From Serratia silvae (lineage in GTDB: Bacteria > Pseudomonadota > Gammaproteobacteria > Enterobacterales > Enterobacteriaceae): a stretch of 64,000 nucleotides of DNA. Positions 48,766 to 56,824 of this stretch are shown here, one piece after another. Location of the stretch: NCBI RefSeq assembly GCF_023282985.1, contig NZ_JAGQDC010000013.1:82453-146452 (forward strand), in the 5' to 3' direction. Within the stretch, counting starts at the first letter, position 1. The number at the start of each line of letters is the position of its first letter. The notes beneath the pieces are model-generated. The model did not search any database. It was not told the origin of the DNA and was given only the letters and a program-made list of their open reading frames with translations. The position numbers were made by a program, and so were the translations under genes.

Positions 48766-49237
48766 ATATAGACAAGTAGTCGATCTGCTTATATCTCATA
48801 GCCAGATTCAAATTCGTTCTAGGTCATTTAATGAGGGGTTATGTCAGTGGGGAAAAGTAAATTTAGAACAAGGCGCTATTATTCATAAGGATTATGTGAT
48901 TTTTGATCCTTTGCCAGACGATGCTTTTGGTGCAAATGTTCATCTTATTTTAACCAACGAATTTGAGTTGGATGAAAACTCTCAGCGTTGTATAGTAGTT
49001 CCTTTTTATATTGAAAATAAGAATGATGTAGAGGTGGCTTCGGCGTCAGAGAAGTTTAAAGTAGAACTAAACTTTGAGAATAACTTGTACTCTCTATATT
49101 ATGAAGTGTGTGAAGGTGATGAAATATTTTATAAACTAACCTTTGTCCCTTCTAAAGAGCCAATAAAACCGATGTATTTATTAGATGATTCTTGGGGGGG
49201 GCAAAAAAATAAAGCTCTTTTAATAGGGATGGTTTAA
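48755..49237 (+). CDS. ComJ-like immunity protein for the NucA tip
   Basis: 160 residues, ATG at 48755 with SD agagg, overlapping the toxin stop. The sequence ([50 protein letters not shown]) resembles the ComJ family; Bacillus ComJ (Nin) is the known inhibitor of NucA. The pairing of a NucA-like toxin with a ComJ-like protein supports both assignments. The family call is from memory of conserved patterns and should be confirmed. Confidence 0.7.
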   Translation: MDSKYRQVVDLLISHSQIQIRSRSFNEGLCQWGKVNLEQGAIIHKDYVIFDPLPDDAFGANVHLILTNEFELDENSQRCIVVPFYIENKNDVEVASASEKFKVELNFENNLYSLYYEVCEGDEIFYKLTFVPSKEPIKPMYLLDDSWGGQKNKALLIGMV

Positions 49238-49276
49238 AAAAACCGGAAAGATCTAAGAAGGTCTTTCCGGTTTTTT
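49236..49276. terminator. Bidirectional terminator between immunity and symE genes
   Basis: aaaccggaaaga ... tctttccggttt with A and T tracts on both sides, between convergent stops. Equivalent hairpins with different stem sequences occur at 56424, 58906 and 63428 in the same position. Confidence 0.88.
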
Positions 49277-49283
49277 ATTTTCG

Positions 49284-49637
49284 CTACGCCAATATATTAT
49301 CTTGTTGTACCTTAATAACCACCTTACCGGGCATCACGCTGATCGCCAGCGGTTGCCCGGTAAGGCCGCACTGCGTCAGCCAGTCCCCTGCCAGATACAG
49401 TTCACCGTTATCCCGTATCCAGTCCATGCCAATATGAGGATGAGCATCCACCTCTAATAATAATCGCTTAATCTCTCTCTCATCAGAAACTAGTGTTATT
49501 ACCAGTCCATCCCGATACGGTTCTATCTTAAATACCGCACCCGCCACAAACCCCGCTTTGGTAATATCCTCACCATCAATAATCAGCTCAGGAATAAACC
49601 CGCCCGTGGTTGTCTGTATAATAGTGCTTCCGTTCAT
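49284..49637 (-). CDS. SymE-like protein A (longer form)
   Basis: 117 residues with a C-terminal SymE/AbrB-type beta-barrel (LYLAGDWLTQCGLTGQPLAI then SVMPGKVVIKVQQ), preceded by about 70 residues of a second, related half (PELIIDGEDITKAGFVAGAV, FKIEPYRDGLVITLV). SymE of E. coli is an SOS-induced RNA- or nucleoid-acting toxin of a type I system repressed by antisense SymR. Four intact copies of this protein lie in the window, each right after an Rhs toxin/immunity pair. Overlaps symE-B by four bases (ATGA). Its function in Rhs modules is unknown. Confidence 0.78.
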   Translation of the reverse strand: MNGSTIIQTTTGGFIPELIIDGEDITKAGFVAGAVFKIEPYRDGLVITLVSDEREIKRLLLEVDAHPHIGMDWIRDNGELYLAGDWLTQCGLTGQPLAISVMPGKVVIKVQQDNILA

Positions 49638-49858
49638 ACATTGCCCTCCGCCTGAATAATCAATCTTCCCTGTTCAATATTTACCGTGACCGGCTGGCCG
49701 GTTAAAAACCCCAGTTCTTCCAGCCAATAGCCCTTGATAAGCAGTTGTGGCGCGGGCTTCTTGATACCTCGGTTGGGCGAATAGCCCACGGTGTAGCGGC
49801 GTGTTGTCTTGGGTGCTTTATTTACGGTGGTGCCTGACTTAGAATCGTGCTTAGCCAT
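49634..49858 (-). CDS. SymE-like protein B (short form)
   Basis: 74 residues from MAKHDSK. The stretch RRYTVGYSPNRGIKKPAPQL, then LLIKGYWLEELGFLTGQPVT and VNIEQGRLII, is the typical SymE family signature. The start has SD ggag six bases before the ATG. Co-translated with symE-A downstream. A lysine-rich N-terminus fits nucleic-acid binding. Confidence 0.82.
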   Translation of the reverse strand: MAKHDSKSGTTVNKAPKTTRRYTVGYSPNRGIKKPAPQLLIKGYWLEELGFLTGQPVTVNIEQGRLIIQAEGNV

Positions 49859-49888
49859 AATCAACTCCTTAATAGTTGCTTGTGGTGA

Positions 49889-49922
49889 GCGGCGGTAGTG
49901 GGGTGCAACCCATTGCCGCCGC
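49889..49922. ncRNA. Conserved hairpin between xre and symE-B
   Basis: gcggcggtagtggg / cccattgccgccgc around a gtgcaa-type loop, with no strong U-tract on the symE side. The same loop and position recur at 57076-57109 and 59557-59590. The 57 kb copy has an entirely different but perfectly paired middle (ctactac / gtagtag), so the stem is kept while its sequence changes. Possibly an RNA processing, attenuation or leader element for symE. Called as a structured RNA element, not a proven transcript. Confidence 0.5.
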
Positions 49923-49928
49923 GCTATT

Positions 49929-50330
49929 TTAACGTTGTCTCACACTCTTCTTAACGGCCTTCTCTACGTTGACTTTAGTCACAAAACTGTCAATGACCAT
50001 AATCAGCGCTCTCTGCTCTTCATCCGGCAAGGCATCGGCCTGATGCCAGAGTTCGTGTAACTCGGCGTTGCGGATCTTCACATCCTTGCTGGCATCTACC
50101 CGACCAACCAGCTCATCAAGCGAAACCTGCAAGACGTCGGCCAGCTTAAGCAGCGTATCCAGCTGTGGTGAGATGTGCCCACGCTCCCAGCGGTTATAGG
50201 CTCTGGGCTGGACGTCAATCATCTCGGCCAGGCGTGTCTGGGTCAGTCCTCTGGCTTCTCTCAGGGCCTTCAGGCGTTCGGAAAATACGGACATATCAAG
50301 ACCTGTCATCAGGAAATCAATAGCTGTCAT
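49929..50330 (-). CDS. XRE-family helix-turn-helix regulator
   Basis: 133 residues. The HTH_3 domain lies at about 15-70 (FSERLKALREARGLTQTRLA, VQPRAYNRWERGHISPQL, VSLDELVG); the rest is a short helical tail. The start MTAIDFLM has a strong SD (agggggg). First gene of the leftward xre-symE-symE set, and divergent from the primase gene with an inverted repeat between them, so it probably represses both. The 59597-59998 copy is nearly identical. Confidence 0.9.
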   Translation of the reverse strand: MTAIDFLMTGLDMSVFSERLKALREARGLTQTRLAEMIDVQPRAYNRWERGHISPQLDTLLKLADVLQVSLDELVGRVDASKDVKIRNAELHELWHQADALPDEEQRALIMVIDSFVTKVNVEKAVKKSVRQR

Positions 50331-50372
50331 TGTATGCCCCCTTTTTTAACTGCCTGTTGTAATGTGCTAATA

Positions 50373-50394
50373 ATGTGATTATTATATATCACAT
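50373..50394. promoter_or_regulatory. Putative XRE operator in the xre/primase divergent region
   Basis: Inverted repeat atgtgat-N8-atcacat in the AT-rich gap between the two divergent genes. The same arms recur at 60041-60062, where the centre differs, as expected for a protein binding site. Confidence 0.6.
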
Positions 50395-50430
50395 AAATGT
50401 CCATTGACAAGGTTTTAAAGGAGCGACGTG

Positions 50431-53394
50431 ATGGCCCGTATCCCCGAAGCAGAACTGCAACACCTGAAAGCCGCTGTCTCCCTGGTTGCCGTGGTACGGG
50501 CACAAGGTCGGCAGGTGTTCAAGAAGGGCAAGAACTTTACGGTGCTGTGCCCGTTCCACGACGAGAAAACCCCGTCCTGTGTGCTGTCGCCGGGCAAGAA
50601 TCTTTACCACTGCTTCGGCTGCGATGCGGGCGGCTCGGTGCTGGACTGGGTGATGTACACCGAGCGGCTGAGTCTGCGCAAGGCGGTGGAGCGGCTGCGC
50701 GGTGAGCTGGGCGAAAACCCGGTTGTGGCCCCCCTGGTCGCCCAGGACGAGCCGGAGATCCTGGAAGAGGACGAGGCGGGCCGCCAGGCGCTGCTTAACC
50801 GGGTCGTGGAGTTTTACCATCACACCTTGCTGAATGCCCCGGAGGCGGTGGCCTATCTGGAGAAACGTCGCCTCAACCATGCTGAGTTAGTCGCGCAGTT
50901 CCGGCTGGGCTTCGCCAACCGCACGTTGGCCTACCGTCTGCCGATCAAGCAGGTGCAGGCCGGGGCGAAGATCCGCGCCCGACTCAAGGCGGCGGGGATC
51001 ATGCGTGAAACCGGTCACGAGCACTTTACCGGATCGTTGGTGGTGCCGGTGATCGATCTGAACGGGCAGATCCGTGAGATGTACGGGCGTAAAATCACGT
51101 CTGGGCTACGCAGTGGAACGCCGTTACATCTGTATCTGCCGGGGGCGCATGGCGGGGTGTGGAACGAAGCGGCGTTGCAGGCAAGCCAAGTGGTTATCCT
51201 GTGCGAATCGCTGATCGACGCCATGAGCTTCTGGGTGGCCGGTCACCGCAATGTCACGGCGGCTTACGGGGTGAACGGCTTCACAACGGCCCATGTGCAA
51301 GCGCTGCAACAGTACGGCACCAAACAGGTGTTGATCGCCTTCGATAACGACGCGGCGGGTAATGAAGCGGCGGTGAAACTGGCGGCCCGGCTTGCCGGGC
51401 TGGGGGTTGAGACGTTCCGGGTCGTGTTCCCGGCGGGCATGGATGCCAATGGTTACCTGTGCCAGGTGGCCGAGCCGGACATGGCGTTCCGGTTGCTGAT
51501 CGAGTCGGCGGAGCCGATGGGGGAGCCTGTGCAGGCCGTTGAGGTGGCAAAGTTGGCAACACATCAGCACCAGACCGTGCCGGAGTCGGAAACCGCCTCT
51601 TCTTTAGCTGCTGCCCCTGCCGAACCGGGCGTGGTGGTGGAAACCTCGCCCAGTGGTGAACTGGAGATCGGCTTGCCGGGGCAGCAATGGCGCATCCGTG
51701 GGCTGGCGCAGGTGAAGGCCGGATCGGCGGTGATGAAAATCAATGCGCAGGTGATCGACACGGCCAGCGGCGTGATGTTCGCGGACAGCGTGGACATGAT
51801 GAGCGCCCGCAGCCGGGCGGGCTATGCCCGGATGGCTGCGGCTGAACTGGGGTTGGCCGAGGGCGACCTCAAGCGTTCGCTGGGGCGGGTGCTGTTGGTG
51901 CTGGAGCGGCAGAGCGAACCGGAGCCGGAGAGCGCTGGGCCGGAGCTGGATGAGGCCCAAAGGGCGGATGCGCTGGCGTTGCTGCAAGATCCGGATCTGA
52001 TCGGGCGTATCACCGCCGATCTGGCGGCCTGCGGGGTGGTGGGCGAGTCGAGCAATCTGGTGGCGGGTTACCTGGCTGCGGTGAGTCGTAAACTGGATCG
52101 GCCCCTGGCGGTGTTGATCCAGTCGTCCAGTGCGGCGGGCAAGTCGTCGCTGATGGACGCGGTGCTGAACCTGATCCCACCGGAGGAACGGCTGCAATAC
52201 TCGGCCATGACCGGACAAAGCCTGTATTACCTGGGTGAAACCAATCTCCAGCACAAGATCCTGGCGATAGCGGAAGAGGAAGGCGTACGGCAGGCGGCGT
52301 ATGCGCTCAAGCTGTTGCAGTCGGAGGGTGAACTGACCATCGCCAGTACCGGCAAGGAAGAGGCGACGGGGAACCTGGTCACCAAACAATATACCGTGAA
52401 AGGGCCGGTGATGCTGATGTTGACCACCACGGCGATCGATGTCGACGAGGAGTTGTTAAACCGCTGTCTGGTGCTGACGGTGAACGAGTCCCGCGAACAG
52501 ACCGAGGCGATCCATGCCCGGCAGCGCTACGCCCAGACGCTGGAAGGCCTGTTGGCCGAGAGCGAAAAAGGCTACCTCACCGCGTTACACCAGAATGCTC
52601 AACGGCTGTTAAGGCCGCTGAACGTGGTCAATCCGTTCGCCTCGCAACTCACGTTCATGAGCGATAAAACGCGCACCCGGCGCGACCATATGAAATACCT
52701 CACCCTGATCCAATCGATAGCGCTGCTGCACCAGTACCAGCGGGAGGTGAAGCGGGTCGAACACCGGGGCCAGGTGATCGAATACCTCGAGGTGACGCGG
52801 GAGGACATCGCGCTGGCGAATCGGTTGGCGCATGAGATCCTGGGGCGCACCCTGGACGAGATGCCGCCGCAGACGCGCAAGCTGTTGCTGCTGATACAGG
52901 GCATGGTGGCGCAGCTGGCGCTGGCGCAGAACAAGCAACCGGGCGAGGTGCGGTTCACGCGGCGGGATATCCGCAACGCCACAAACTGGAGTGACAGCCA
53001 GCTCAAACTGCACTGTCAGCGGCTCAGTGACATGGAGTACCTGTTGATCCACGGCGGTAGCCGGGGCCACCTGTTGCAGTATGAACTGCTGTGGGACGGG
53101 CAGACGCCAGACGATGCGCACCTGTGTGGACTGATCGATGTGCCGGAAGCGGCTAAAAAAGAGGAATATGACGCACGCAAGTCTGGGTCAGTGAATGGTA
53201 AGTCGGGGTCAAGTCTGGCCCAGGTCGAGGCCAAGTCTGGGAAGGTGAAAACCGCTCAGGCCAAGCCGGGCAAGGGGTTGCCGGTGGCAAGTCGCGGCAA
53301 GGCCAAAAACACGGTTCCGATGAAAGAAAAGAATACGCATCGTAATCATAACGCCAACCGCATCCGCGATAGCCCGTCAGGGGCTGACATCTGA
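50431..53394 (+). CDS. Primase-helicase of a mobile element (CHC2 zinc finger, TOPRIM, P-loop)
   Basis: 987 residues. An N-terminal CHC2 zinc-binding domain (C40, H43, C61, C64 in CPFHDEKTPSC and YHCFGCDAGGSVLDWV), as in DnaG. A TOPRIM domain follows at about 250-345 (CESLIDAMSFW with the catalytic glutamate, FDNDAAGNEAA with the DxD-type aspartates). A P-loop ATPase domain begins near residue 560 (SSSAAGKSSLMDAV) with a Walker-B-like ILAIAEEE. The C-terminus is basic and low-complexity. SD aaaggag. Such proteins start DNA synthesis in phages and plasmids. Here it is paired with a tyrosine recombinase gene. High G+C unlike the neighbouring toxin genes. Confidence 0.85.
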   Translation: MARIPEAELQHLKAAVSLVAVVRAQGRQVFKKGKNFTVLCPFHDEKTPSCVLSPGKNLYHCFGCDAGGSVLDWVMYTERLSLRKAVERLRGELGENPVVAPLVAQDEPEILEEDEAGRQALLNRVVEFYHHTLLNAPEAVAYLEKRRLNHAELVAQFRLGFANRTLAYRLPIKQVQAGAKIRARLKAAGIMRETGHEHFTGSLVVPVIDLNGQIREMYGRKITSGLRSGTPLHLYLPGAHGGVWNEAALQASQVVILCESLIDAMSFWVAGHRNVTAAYGVNGFTTAHVQALQQYGTKQVLIAFDNDAAGNEAAVKLAARLAGLGVETFRVVFPAGMDANGYLCQVAEPDMAFRLLIESAEPMGEPVQAVEVAKLATHQHQTVPESETASSLAAAPAEPGVVVETSPSGELEIGLPGQQWRIRGLAQVKAGSAVMKINAQVIDTASGVMFADSVDMMSARSRAGYARMAAAELGLAEGDLKRSLGRVLLVLERQSEPEPESAGPELDEAQRADALALLQDPDLIGRITADLAACGVVGESSNLVAGYLAAVSRKLDRPLAVLIQSSSAAGKSSLMDAVLNLIPPEERLQYSAMTGQSLYYLGETNLQHKILAIAEEEGVRQAAYALKLLQSEGELTIASTGKEEATGNLVTKQYTVKGPVMLMLTTTAIDVDEELLNRCLVLTVNESREQTEAIHARQRYAQTLEGLLAESEKGYLTALHQNAQRLLRPLNVVNPFASQLTFMSDKTRTRRDHMKYLTLIQSIALLHQYQREVKRVEHRGQVIEYLEVTREDIALANRLAHEILGRTLDEMPPQTRKLLLLIQGMVAQLALAQNKQPGEVRFTRRDIRNATNWSDSQLKLHCQRLSDMEYLLIHGGSRGHLLQYELLWDGQTPDDAHLCGLIDVPEAAKKEEYDARKSGSVNGKSGSSLAQVEAKSGKVKTAQAKPGKGLPVASRGKAKNTVPMKEKNTHRNHNANRIRDSPSGADI

Positions 53395-53414
53395 TCGCTC
53401 ATTGCTACGAAGCT

Positions 53415-53578
53415 CTGGACTACGATATCCGCAAGTCTGGGTCTGTAGCGAGTAAGTCGAGGTCAAGTCTGCCCCAGGTCCGGGCTAGGTCTGGGGTGGA
53501 AAAACCCGCTCAGGCCATGCTGGACAAGGGCTTACGGGGTGCAAGTCGAACCTGTGCCATAAATGCTGTTCCAGCCCG
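53415..53578 (+). repeat. Degenerate tandem copy of the primase 3' end
   Basis: This stretch repeats 53160-53325, the end of the primase gene, in the same orientation with many substitutions. Shared phrases include cgcaagtctgggtc, gtaagtcg.ggtcaagtctg and cgctcaggccа-type runs followed by ggcaag/gacaaggg. It lies between the primase stop and the recombinase gene and has no function visible. Confidence 0.7.
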
Positions 53579-53648
53579 AAATATGTCCCCGATACCGTAA
53601 TCATAGCCCCTTCAACACCACAACCTATCCCGGCAAGGAGCGCCCGCC

Positions 53649-54638
53649 ATGAAGCCCCCTTCAGCACTGACCACGTTACGCCAACACACCACTCTGTATC
53701 TGGCCCATCTGGAAGCTGGCGGTTATAGCCCGCGCACCCTGGAGGGTTACCAGGAACGGCTGTTGCCGTTCGTGACCTGGTGCGAGCAGCGCGGGATGAT
53801 GACCGCGCCGCAGGTGAGCCTGGTGGTGCTGGAAGGTTACCAGCGTTATCTGCGTAGCTACCGCAAGGCGGACGGCAAACCGTTGGCACAGAGCGGACAA
53901 CTGAACCGGCTCTCGGCCATCAAAATGCTGTTGCGCTGGTTGTTGAAACGGCACCATATCCTGTACAGCCCGGCGGAGCAGCTGACGCTGCCGAAGACCG
54001 AGAAACGGCTACCGGCGCAGGTGCTGAGTGAAGAAGAGATGGAGGCGGTACTGGCGGCGCAGGATGATGAGACGCTGCTGGGGCTGCGTAATCGCGCGCT
54101 ACTGGAAATGCTGTGGAGCACCGGGCTACGGCGGATGGAGCTGGCCAACCTGCTGTTGGCAGACATCGACGCCGGGCGGGGCGTGTTGGTAGTGCGGCAG
54201 GGCAAGGGGCGGAAAGATCGGGTGGTGCCGGTAGGCTATCGGGCGCTGGCCTGGGTGCAGCGCTATCTGAATACGGTACGGCCACAGCTGACGCAGCGGC
54301 ATGACAGCGGCCACCTGTTCGTGACGGTGAAGGGAGTCGGGTTGAAACGTGCCACGCTGACAGAGATAGCAGGCCGGGCGATCCGGGTGGATGCCCAGTT
54401 AAACAAGGTGGGAGCCTGCCACCTGTTCAGGCACGCAATGGCGACGCAGATGCTGGAGAACGGCGCGGATACGCGACATATCCAGGCGATCCTGGGTCAT
54501 GAGAAGCTGGAGACGACGCAGGTGTATACACGGGTGGCGATAGGCCAACTGAAAGCGGTACATGAGCGGACGCATCCGGCGGAACGCGAGGTGCAGCCAA
54601 GAAAGGGCAAGCAGTCGGACAGCCAGGAGCCGAGCTGA
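53649..54638 (+). CDS. Tyrosine recombinase (XerC/D-like integrase)
   Basis: 329 residues with SAM-like N-terminal core-binding domain (about 10-105) and catalytic domain (about 125-300). All catalytic residues are present: R161 (STGLRRMEL), K186 (RQGKGRKDR), H258 and R261 (CHLFRHAMATQML), H284 (LGHEKLE) and nucleophile Y293 (TTQVYTRV). It should cut and rejoin DNA at specific sites without cofactor. SD aaggag. Downstream of the primase gene in the same direction. Likely the mover of this element. Confidence 0.93.
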   Translation: MKPPSALTTLRQHTTLYLAHLEAGGYSPRTLEGYQERLLPFVTWCEQRGMMTAPQVSLVVLEGYQRYLRSYRKADGKPLAQSGQLNRLSAIKMLLRWLLKRHHILYSPAEQLTLPKTEKRLPAQVLSEEEMEAVLAAQDDETLLGLRNRALLEMLWSTGLRRMELANLLLADIDAGRGVLVVRQGKGRKDRVVPVGYRALAWVQRYLNTVRPQLTQRHDSGHLFVTVKGVGLKRATLTEIAGRAIRVDAQLNKVGACHLFRHAMATQMLENGADTRHIQAILGHEKLETTQVYTRVAIGQLKAVHERTHPAEREVQPRKGKQSDSQEPS

Positions 54639-55570
54639 AACCCGGCATCGTCGGATAGCCTGCCCGCTGCCGGTGAGATCGGCGGGCGGTGCCCCAGGCA
54701 GCCGCTCGCCCTCCCTGGCTCCCGCCTGCCTGTTCTGGCATCGGTGTGTGCGGGGGTAAATGGCCGCGCACCGGGGGGAGACTGCGGTGTCCTCTGCATG
54801 TTGGGTTCCCGGCTTGCGTCCATTAAACATAATGCGGGGGGATTATACGTAGTGCGCCGCCCGCCACTGATATCCTACCTTAGCCGCTGAGTGTGGCTTA
54901 CAACGTATAATCCGCATTATGTCGTGCGCCCCCGCAGTCGGCATCCTGGCCCGGTGTGGCGCGCCGCTCGTAAACTCCCGCCGCTGTTGGCCTCGGTGCT
55001 CACCTGGGCGACGGGGTGTGCCGCCATCCCTGGCGGGGTGAGTGCGGTGTCGTGTGCCAAGGTCAACGGCCAAGGGGAGGTCGGCCAAAGGCCTCCGCTG
55101 AAAGCGTTGATACCCGCCCAGCGCAATCTGGCTACGCCGGGTCGTGCCCTGCGGTGAAGAAGCAGGTCACTCCTTACCGTCTCGCCAGCTCACGCTCCCC
55201 ACCCTGGTACGGTGTGGTCATGCAAGCCTTGCCTCCCCCTCAATCTCCGTGCATCAGAGCGCCGCAGAACGTCGCTTGCGGGTTCTCTGCCACCCGCGCC
55301 CGCAATCCGGCCCCGTCACCCCGGCGGTGGGGCTGCCGGAGTGCCGTGGCCGGAGCCGGAACACCCAGCGTTACGCAGTAACGAAACGGTTAATGACGGT
55401 GGTCACAAAAGCAGGTGCAGACAAAACAAGGGGTTAACGGAGGCCAGGACTGGCGCTATACTGCGTTCAGGTGAAAAAACGCACGTCGGGGCCGTTGGGT
55501 TACGGGTGTGTTAAAAATGTGAATGCTGCTCTTTAAAAAGCGAGGGATAACGCGGGTTGCCGCGTGTTAA
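54639..55570. other. Element 3' non-coding region with a 20-bp class inverted repeat
   Basis: About 930 bases, GC-rich at first, with no protein I can support (several overlapping open frames on both strands are random GC-rich readings). At 54828-54850 and 54903-54921 lie inverted arms (cataatgcgg..attatacgt / acgtataatccgcattatg), each with an internal ATAAT/ATTAT dyad. This is a candidate recombinase site or replication origin. The last 240 bases (55329-55570) are repeated at 60794-61035, and run directly into an Rhs core tail at 55601. Confidence 0.55.
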
Positions 55571-56011
55571 AAAGTACGATGGCGTCGGGATCGTTCCTAT
55601 GACCCGATAGGGCTGGCGGGGGGGCTGAACTTGTATGCCTATGTCACAAACCCACTGACCTATGTTGATCCTCTTGGATTAACTGCTTGTAGTATAAGTG
55701 CGGGTAAAAACTTTAAAGATCACTTTATTCGGCATAAAGATATTCTTGAAAAATACCTCGGTAAGAAATATCCAAAATGGAAAACTAGTGAAGGTGCTGA
55801 GTTCCTTAAGGATATTGAAATGCTTCGAGATAGTGGGAAGCTAACTCATGTTGGGCAGGGGACGATTAAAAAAGGCCAACCAGTTATGGAGATATATAGA
55901 GGTGAAGGTATGACTTATGTATCTAAAAAACTGCCTAATGGTACGGAAGAGTTTGTAACTCTTATCGAGTCAGGTAAGGGAATGGACCTCGGAATTGTTT
56001 TGTTACCGTAG
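55571..56011 (+). CDS. Orphan Rhs C-terminal module 2, unassigned toxin tip
   Basis: Open frame without a normal start: element-derived residues (KVRWRRDRSY) run straight into [26 protein letters not shown] and a 115-residue tip. The tip (KNFKDHFIRHKDILEKYLGK, EGAEFLKDIEMLRD, THVGQGTIKKGQPVMEIYRG, EEFVTLIESGKGMDLG) has an N-terminal His-rich helix and a beta-rich end, which is loosely the BECR nuclease pattern; family not assigned. A silent or recombination-dependent tip. TTG at 55631 is the first plausible in-frame start. Confidence 0.7.
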   Translation, partial: KVRWRRDRSYDPIGLAGGLNLYAYVTNPLTYVDPLGLTACSISAGKNFKDHFIRHKDILEKYLGKKYPKWKTSEGAEFLKDIEMLRDSGKLTHVGQGTIKKGQPVMEIYRGEGMTYVSKKLPNGTEEFVTLIESGKGMDLGIVLLP

Positions 56012-56021
56012 AGGATTAATC

Positions 56022-56420
56022 ATGGAAAGTTTTATTAATTACCTCACTCAAGAAACGCTGAATGACGTTATTGTTACCGGCTATATTGATTATGAGGAAT
56101 TACCTGTTTTTCATCCTATGTATGAAAGATTGTTTTTTGTCTTTAGTGATCTTACTTATGAAGTGTATTTAGATGACGGATTGATTAAAGTAAATAGAGT
56201 CAATGAAATAAATGTATGGTTTGATGTTGACGAAGATGATAAATTTTCATTAATGTCAATATACTCTCAGTTATTTAAAACTGAAAATGAAATAAGCGTG
56301 TCAAAAGTTAGTTATGAACAAACACCTCTTTCGGGTATGTCTATTACATACCAGGAAGGTGATATTGAAAGAGTGCTGACATTAGATCCTAATAACTTTT
56401 TTGGCTTTACTTTCTTATAA
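56022..56420 (+). CDS. Putative immunity protein for module 2
   Basis: 132 residues starting MESFINYLTQETLNDVIV, SD agagga, 10 bases after the toxin stop. Acidic (WFDVDEDDKFSL), low G+C, soluble. No family recognised; position is the basis of the call. Ends just before a terminator hairpin at 56424. Confidence 0.65.
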   Translation: MESFINYLTQETLNDVIVTGYIDYEELPVFHPMYERLFFVFSDLTYEVYLDDGLIKVNRVNEINVWFDVDEDDKFSLMSIYSQLFKTENEISVSKVSYEQTPLSGMSITYQEGDIERVLTLDPNNFFGFTFL

Positions 56421-56423
56421 ACC

Positions 56424-56463
56424 AAGCCCGGAATGATCCCATAAAGGTCCTTCCGGGCTTTTA
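56424..56463. terminator. Bidirectional terminator of module 2
   Basis: aagcccggaatgatcc ... ggtccttccgggcttttа-type hairpin between convergent immunity and symE genes; stem sequence differs from the other three. Confidence 0.82.
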
Positions 56464-56470
56464 TCAATGG

Positions 56471-56824
56471 CTACGTCAGCATATTACTCTGTTGTACTTG
56501 AATAACCACCTTGCCAGGCATCACGCTAATAACCCGCGGTTGCCCGGTAAGGCCACACTGCGTTAGCCAATCCCCCGCCAGATACAGCTCACCGTTATCC
56601 CTTATCCAGTCCACACCGATATGAGGGTGAGCATCCACCGCCAATAATAACCGCTCAACCTCTCCCTCATTAGAGACTGACGTTATTACCAGTCCATCCC
56701 GATACGGTTCTATCTTAAATACAGTCCCCACCACAAATCCCGCCCTGGTAATATCCTCGCCATCGATAATCAGCTCAGGAATAATCCCGCCCGTGGTTGT
56801 CTGTATAATAGTGCTTCCGTTCAT
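56471..56824 (-). CDS. SymE-like protein A, module 2 copy
   Basis: 117 residues, about 88-90% like the 49284 copy by eye (differences such as VVGTVFKIEP, EGEVERLLLAVDAHPHIGVD, QPRVISVMPG). Same four-base overlap with its symE-B partner. The first-half domain and the LYLAGDWLTQCGLTGQP core are intact. Confidence 0.78.
   Translation of the reverse strand: MNGSTIIQTTTGGIIPELIIDGEDITRAGFVVGTVFKIEPYRDGLVITSVSNEGEVERLLLAVDAHPHIGVDWIRDNGELYLAGDWLTQCGLTGQPRVISVMPGKVVIQVQQSNMLT

Noticed and set aside
54399..55514. Many overlapping open frames (60-145 codons) on both strands in the element tail
   Set aside because: GC-rich DNA gives long random frames; compositions are Arg/Pro/Ala-rich, no family resemblance, no SDs, and the second copy keeps only part of them.
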